A stretch of 64,000 nucleotides of DNA, taken from assembly GCF_008831285.2 (NCBI RefSeq), contig NC_045144.1:18183716-18247715 (forward strand), read 5' to 3'. Below the pieces are notes generated by a model. The model was not told the DNA's origin and did not search any database. It saw nothing but the letters and a program-made list of their open reading frames with translations. Positions 59,111 to 64,000 of this stretch are shown piece after piece (positions within the stretch are counted from its first letter, which is position 1; each line of letters begins with the position of its first letter). A program made the position numbers and the translations under genes. This DNA comes from Nymphaea colorata. Taxonomy: Eukaryota > Streptophyta > Magnoliopsida > Nymphaeales > Nymphaeaceae.

Positions 59111-59239
59111 CCCAGCATAAAGTAGCACTTCACTCAACCCATTGCTTGTTATGATGCATGGCATACATTCGGATCATTGGGATGTCGCCTTCGTACTTCA
59201 ACTTCTTTTAGAGTACAGAAGGATGATGGTATACTCCTC

Positions 59240-60935
59240 TCCTAGGAGGTGCACAGCTTTGAGAAGGAGAATTCTCTCACTTCCTAAATAAATATGTTTT
59301 TCGATAGGAAGAATTTGCATACCCATCAACTCAAAAAGATGATTTACTAAATTAAGAAACCCGAAATGAAAAATCCATGGAATTTGAAAGATGACTATGT
59401 GGGCAATTGCTAAAGATATCTCCTTTCGTCTAGAACCACAAGTAGTGGAGTGTTGTTGGAACAGGCTTGTGAAGAACTTGCATGTCAGGCTCCATGGTGA
59501 GTTGCGTGTGAGTGAAGCAATGGAGGTTGCCTGTAGCAAGGTAAAACAATGATATGAAAGAGTTTGGGGTGCTTGAATAGAAATATCTATGTCAATTTTA
59601 TATACAATACATAATGAAAATCCATTTGAGCGTAATGTTTCTCACCATAATTTTCTTCATTTTAGGGCATCTCTGATTTCCCGGATCTTTCATCCTAGTT
59701 TGTTTACCTAGAAAATATGTTCATTGCAAAGATTAAACCGAGAGAGATGATCCATGACATTCTTAACTAGCTTGTCAAGGATGCGTTATCGCATATTCTA
59801 GACTGTTCCATGGTTTATGATCGAGTCTTGCTTCCAAATGTCTGGTTTATAAGAGGGGAATGCAGACCAAGCATGTTGTCTCTTATTCAGCATGTGTGAC
59901 TATGCAATTAACATTGGAAATTTATTTGTTTCAAGTTTGGTAAAAAATGAAGATATATATAATTTCTTTCTCCAAAGAAGATACTATTTGGTGGCATGGT
60001 TGCAGGGAAATGGCATACTATTTCAGTTCCATTCAATGAAAAATTTGGTAGTGGAGAAATAAGGCATTTCATGATGGTAGTACTATCTTCTTATATAATT
60101 TTAAAAGAAATATTTGGTATTTTGATAAAGAGAGGTGTCAAAAACTAGCTTGTTAATTTTATAGATATTTTTTTAATCAACAAGCATTTGATTTAGGTAT
60201 AGGAATAGATTGCATCTAATAGAGATACTGAAATGGTGTTGTCAAAAATTGTTTTTCTTGATGAAATTTGATCTTTGATTAAGAATGACATTGGAGACCT
60301 AGTTATCATTGCAAAAACTTGATGTTGGAAGGTCCTTAATTAGGGTGACATGCATAGAGATGACGATTGTTCCGTACTCATTAGAATTCTTCTTTCTCAC
60401 TTGTTCCTTTCCAAGAGCCATTGCACAAGAGATATTTTCTTTTTTGTGCTTGTTGTAATGATATCACCAATGAAGACCTTTGGCCTCTACCAAAGATCTT
60501 AGCTCTTGTTTGGAAAATATAATTGTTTGAAATTATTTTTAAGGTATTCTATAAATCGCCTCAATCTTTGGGTCATATCATGAAACAGTTACATATTGTG
60601 TCATTGGCCAACAGACCCTTAAGGTCACTATGTACCTTATTTATAGGTTTCTAGTTGTATCCTTCACCTTCTTAATTTTTATTATGTACATAAATGTGGG
60701 GCTCTTGTCCTTGCAACTTTTCATCAAAAAAAAAAATAGCAAATTTCTTATTCACTCTTCATGGATGGTCCGACCAACATAGACTGAATTGGTAGGAGTG
60801 ATAGACCCAAACAAGAGAAGGGATAATATGTTTGACTTGCAAAACTTGTGTTTCACTAGGATCATAACCAAATTTGCTTTTAGGATGTGAAAATCCATGG
60901 CCACTAATTGGTCTTGCTGGTCATTGTAAGCTAAA
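59240..60935. repeat. Right inverted arm, copy 4, with LINE 3' end
   Basis: Reverse-complement relative of 56269-57998. It contains a broken plus-strand LINE 3' end finishing in an A-run (60726-60736). About 180 bp present in copy 3 (46,750-46,910) is missing near 60,200. Confidence 0.7.
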
Positions 60936-62061
60936 TTTATTTTTATGTTTTTCACAATATGTGAGGAGTAGAGAATAGTTCTACATTGAAGATCATAAAA
61001 ATTAAACTTACTGTGCTAAATAACCATTTGCTATACTACATGTATTCTTGTACATAAGTGTCATGTTCGGTTGTTCACTATAGGGACGAAACAGTTGCAA
61101 ATACCTGCAAAAGTAATGTGACACTTCCTCTAATTCCAATACCTCAAAAGTTGTTTATGTTACGTAAAAAGCTTAAGCCAAATTAAAGGTGAACATATAA
61201 AAAAGCATTCCATAAGAATAACCATCAGTTGCATGTAGATTAAACAACTTAACAATTATTCCATAAGAATCCATCAGTTGCATGCATGAGGATTCAATGT
61301 ACAATGAAACTATGTGCAACAAACAACATGCAAGTTTCTATTAGAAATTGTTAAAAGATAAAATCTTATATCACTCAATGTTTTGACATATATAAAATAA
61401 ATTAACTTTATGTGTGCCACTTGCTCCTTCACAACTTATTGATAATATGATAGAAACCATAAAATCCCTTGTTTCCTTGCCATGCATTTTATTTGCAGCT
61501 CAGGCTGTAACCAGCCTACAACTCCCTTGAATGCTGTTAAAAAAACATAAAAAAAGGACAATGGAAGTAATAATCTTTAACATGGTTTTACACCATGGAA
61601 GGCTGCAATCTGCCTTTGGGATTGATAGTGTGAGGTTGATATTTATACTCTTTCTTTACAATAATCTCCATAAATTCTCTTAATTTTTTTTGCAACTCGA
61701 GGGCGACGTTTTATTATTTTTATTGGCGTCTTACCTTCATAGGTACCATTCATATGGTCATAACATTAACCTAATAATAATAACCCTTTTTTGTTGGGAA
61801 GATCATGTTTAATAATAGATACAAGCAACAAATGCACGAGCTTTCCATTTCATCTTCCCCAATCTTTAAGTTGTATTTGAAAACTCCAAGAGATCTTTCA
61901 ATTGATTTTTTCTTTTTGCAATGTCAGGTTGATGACCCTATTTGTTGATAACAATATAATCGTTATTATTTTAATTACCACCATAGATATCATTCCCTTA
62001 TAGGTCACGTTGAAAATTATATTTGATAACATTAAATGCTTTGCATAATAATTTCTAATTT

Positions 62062-62113
<52 letters not shown>

Positions 62114-62368
62114 CTATGTGCTAAATGTTGTCTGATGACTAAAATTATAAAATTTATGACTAAAAAATAGTCACTAAATTAGTTTTTAGCCACAGTTAGC
62201 TTCACTGAGTATTTGTGATTATTTTAGCAACTATCTTGCANNNNNNNNNNNNNNNNNNNNNNNNNNNNNNNNNNNNNNNNNNNNNNNNNNNNNNNNNNNN
62301 NNNNNNNNNNNNNNNNNNNNNNNNNNNNNNNNNNNNNNNNATAAGGAGCGAACCCATTATCAGATTGG

Positions 62369-62399
<31 letters not shown>

Positions 62400-64000
62400 G
62401 GATTTTTTCATCCGGGTTTGGATGAAAAAATCTTCCAGCCTCTCACAACATATCGCCCATCTCCTGAAGCAATTTGGATAGAGCTCAAGGTGGTCGGAGA
62501 ATTTTATGCAATCTTGTCTTTATGGATATGAACTTAGAGGTAACTTGGTCAGGAACATGCTTAATGTTAGTCATTTTTTAACTTTAACAATGGCTTTTAT
62601 AGTTTAAAAAAAAAAACGATCGGCTCTTCCAAATTTGAAAATTCTGATAGCCAAAAAATAAATTTTGTTACAACTATAACTTGAATTAAAATATGTTGAC
62701 ATTGAATTATTTCTTAAGAATATTTTAGGATACACATATTTTGTTTATAATATTTTTTAACATAAAATTAAAAGGCCTGGTTTTTCTTACTTACCTTAGT
62801 GATCTGATACATATTCACTACTCACGAGTCTGAGTTCGACCCAGAGTATATCCATTCTGAAAACTGTTTTCACAATCCGAATCCGGTCTGGTCAATCCAA
62901 TATTTGAAATTACTTCTGAATCCAAATCTGAATTTTAAACCAAATATAACTGACTTGGCATTGGCTATATGATATTTATTTATAGTTAAATCAGTTCAAA
63001 TATCTGAATTGAATCAGATGTTGTTTCTTAAATATGAATCAGATCTTATTTCTTAATCAGATATTAAAACCTTTTCCATGTCTGATTTTTTTTTTTATAC
63101 AGTTCACCATATATTTTATCCAAATGGTATATACTGACATCCCTAAATTGCTCATTAGTAAATTAGATATTGAACTAAAGAAAAAGAACAAAATGTTTTG
63201 CTCCAAATCAGAATATGATAATAGTGAGTTATTCGGAAAAAGGCAAAATTACGCTACAAACATCCACCCCACTTCACTTGAACAGGCTTAATGCCTCCAC
63301 GGGCATACTTAAATCAGCTTAATAACCTTGAGAGGCATAGCATAGCTGTCGAGCTGGTGGCTTTGTGAAAGTCCAATAATCAATTAGATTTCAATAGTGT
63401 TACTCATCTTAACTGCAAATAGTATATATGTTTGGTTCTTTATTTGACAGATGTATTGATCTCCACCTAAATTCTAAAGTAGTCCTAAACCTTCGGGAGC
63501 AAGGGAAACGGGGGCAGATTCGACTCTTAGTGAATCGCCACTTAATGGGCATACTTCTCACTAATAGTAGTGAAAAAGGTGAAAAAGTAGCAAAAAAATC
63601 AGGAATAAACCATTCATGTTTTTTATAAGTTCTAGGAGCACTGTTCATATATTGTTAAGATATCGGAAAAATAGCATCCAAATCCGATGTACACTTTACC
63701 ATATATAATTTATCTATTGTAATCTCCATACTGAAATATTTATACCACATTAAATCTGATTTTTAAATTTATAATCCTAACATTAGTTTGCATCTGACGT
63801 TTAACTTCACATCTGAATCTGAATCCGATTTAAATATACAACTGAATTCCGACCATATTATGATATATTAACGGACTGCAAAATGTATGGATATTAGATA
63901 TACTATATTACTTAAAACTGAATCTGAATCAAAATCTAATCAGATATATATCAAAACTGAATCCCGACTTGCACCAGATTAGATGTCAGTTTTAAATTTG
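60936..64000. other. Non-coding part of Y copy 4
   Basis: Equivalent to 47641-50650: the partial MITE-like segment 62109-62240, TA tracts (62064-62109, 62371-62396), the N gap and degenerate CTGAATC-type words. No gene is recognised. Confidence 0.55.
62241..62340. other. Assembly gap, 100 N
   Basis: Exactly 100 N, a placeholder length. Copies 2 and 3 both have 116 bp between the words flanking the gap. Confidence 0.98.

Larger units (their letters stand above)
55769..64000. repeat. Array Y segment, copy 4 (runs off the window)
   Basis: The left part is nearly identical to copy 3 and the right part is a mosaic resembling copy 2 or copy 3. Interrupted by an N gap. Confidence 0.8.

Overview
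The window is nuclear DNA of a flowering plant. It is AT-rich and full of compound CT/TA/GA microsatellites, it has GT-AG introns with GC-rich exons, and it carries plant-type transposon debris (hAT-like MITEs, a solo LTR, non-LTR retrotransposon 3' ends, tRNA-like SINE remnants). Both recognisable gene families are plant-specific. The species cannot be told from the sequence; one 7.6-kb intron suggests a lineage that tolerates long introns.

Layout. 1-13,200: intergenic DNA without a recognisable gene, holding a 192-bp hAT-like MITE with a perfect 8-bp target duplication (5,053-5,244), a perfect 18-bp-stem hairpin (8,328-8,381), tandem repeats and microsatellites. 13,628-22,490: a four-exon plus-strand gene whose product (about 301 aa) resembles LAX PANICLE 2 (LAX2), a nuclear axillary-meristem regulator with an EAR-like motif and a C-terminal ubiquitin-like (RAWUL-type) domain. 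Its last exon lies 7.6 kb downstream of exon 3; the gap is filled with microsatellites, a near-perfect 69-nt hairpin and tandem duplications.

22,518-64,000: a degenerate tandem segmental array that starts 28 bp after the LAX2-like stop codon. The repeated block has an X part (sequence 3' of the LAX2-like gene, again at 40,546 and 51,291) and a Y part (about 26,085-32,990; 33,003-40,545; 42,324-51,290; 55,769-64,000). Every Y part carries one copy of a small DUF761-family gene (related to avr9/Cf-9 rapidly elicited protein 146 / cotton fibre expressed proteins). Copy 1 is frameshifted by a poly-C expansion, copy 2 is open (176 aa), and copies 3 and 4 share a premature TGA and a lost original stop. 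In copies 2-4 the gene sits between two long diverged inverted arms, each holding a LINE 3' end with a poly(A) tract and an unidentified segment of about 190 bp.

The array has been remodelled by microhomology-type deletions, a solo-LTR insertion, local tandem expansions and mosaic exchange between copies. A 100-N gap at 62,241 lies in copy 4, and the sequence around it carries many single-base deletions that look like consensus errors. The two gene families show no evident functional link; what joins them is the duplication, whose left edge is the LAX2-like 3' flank.
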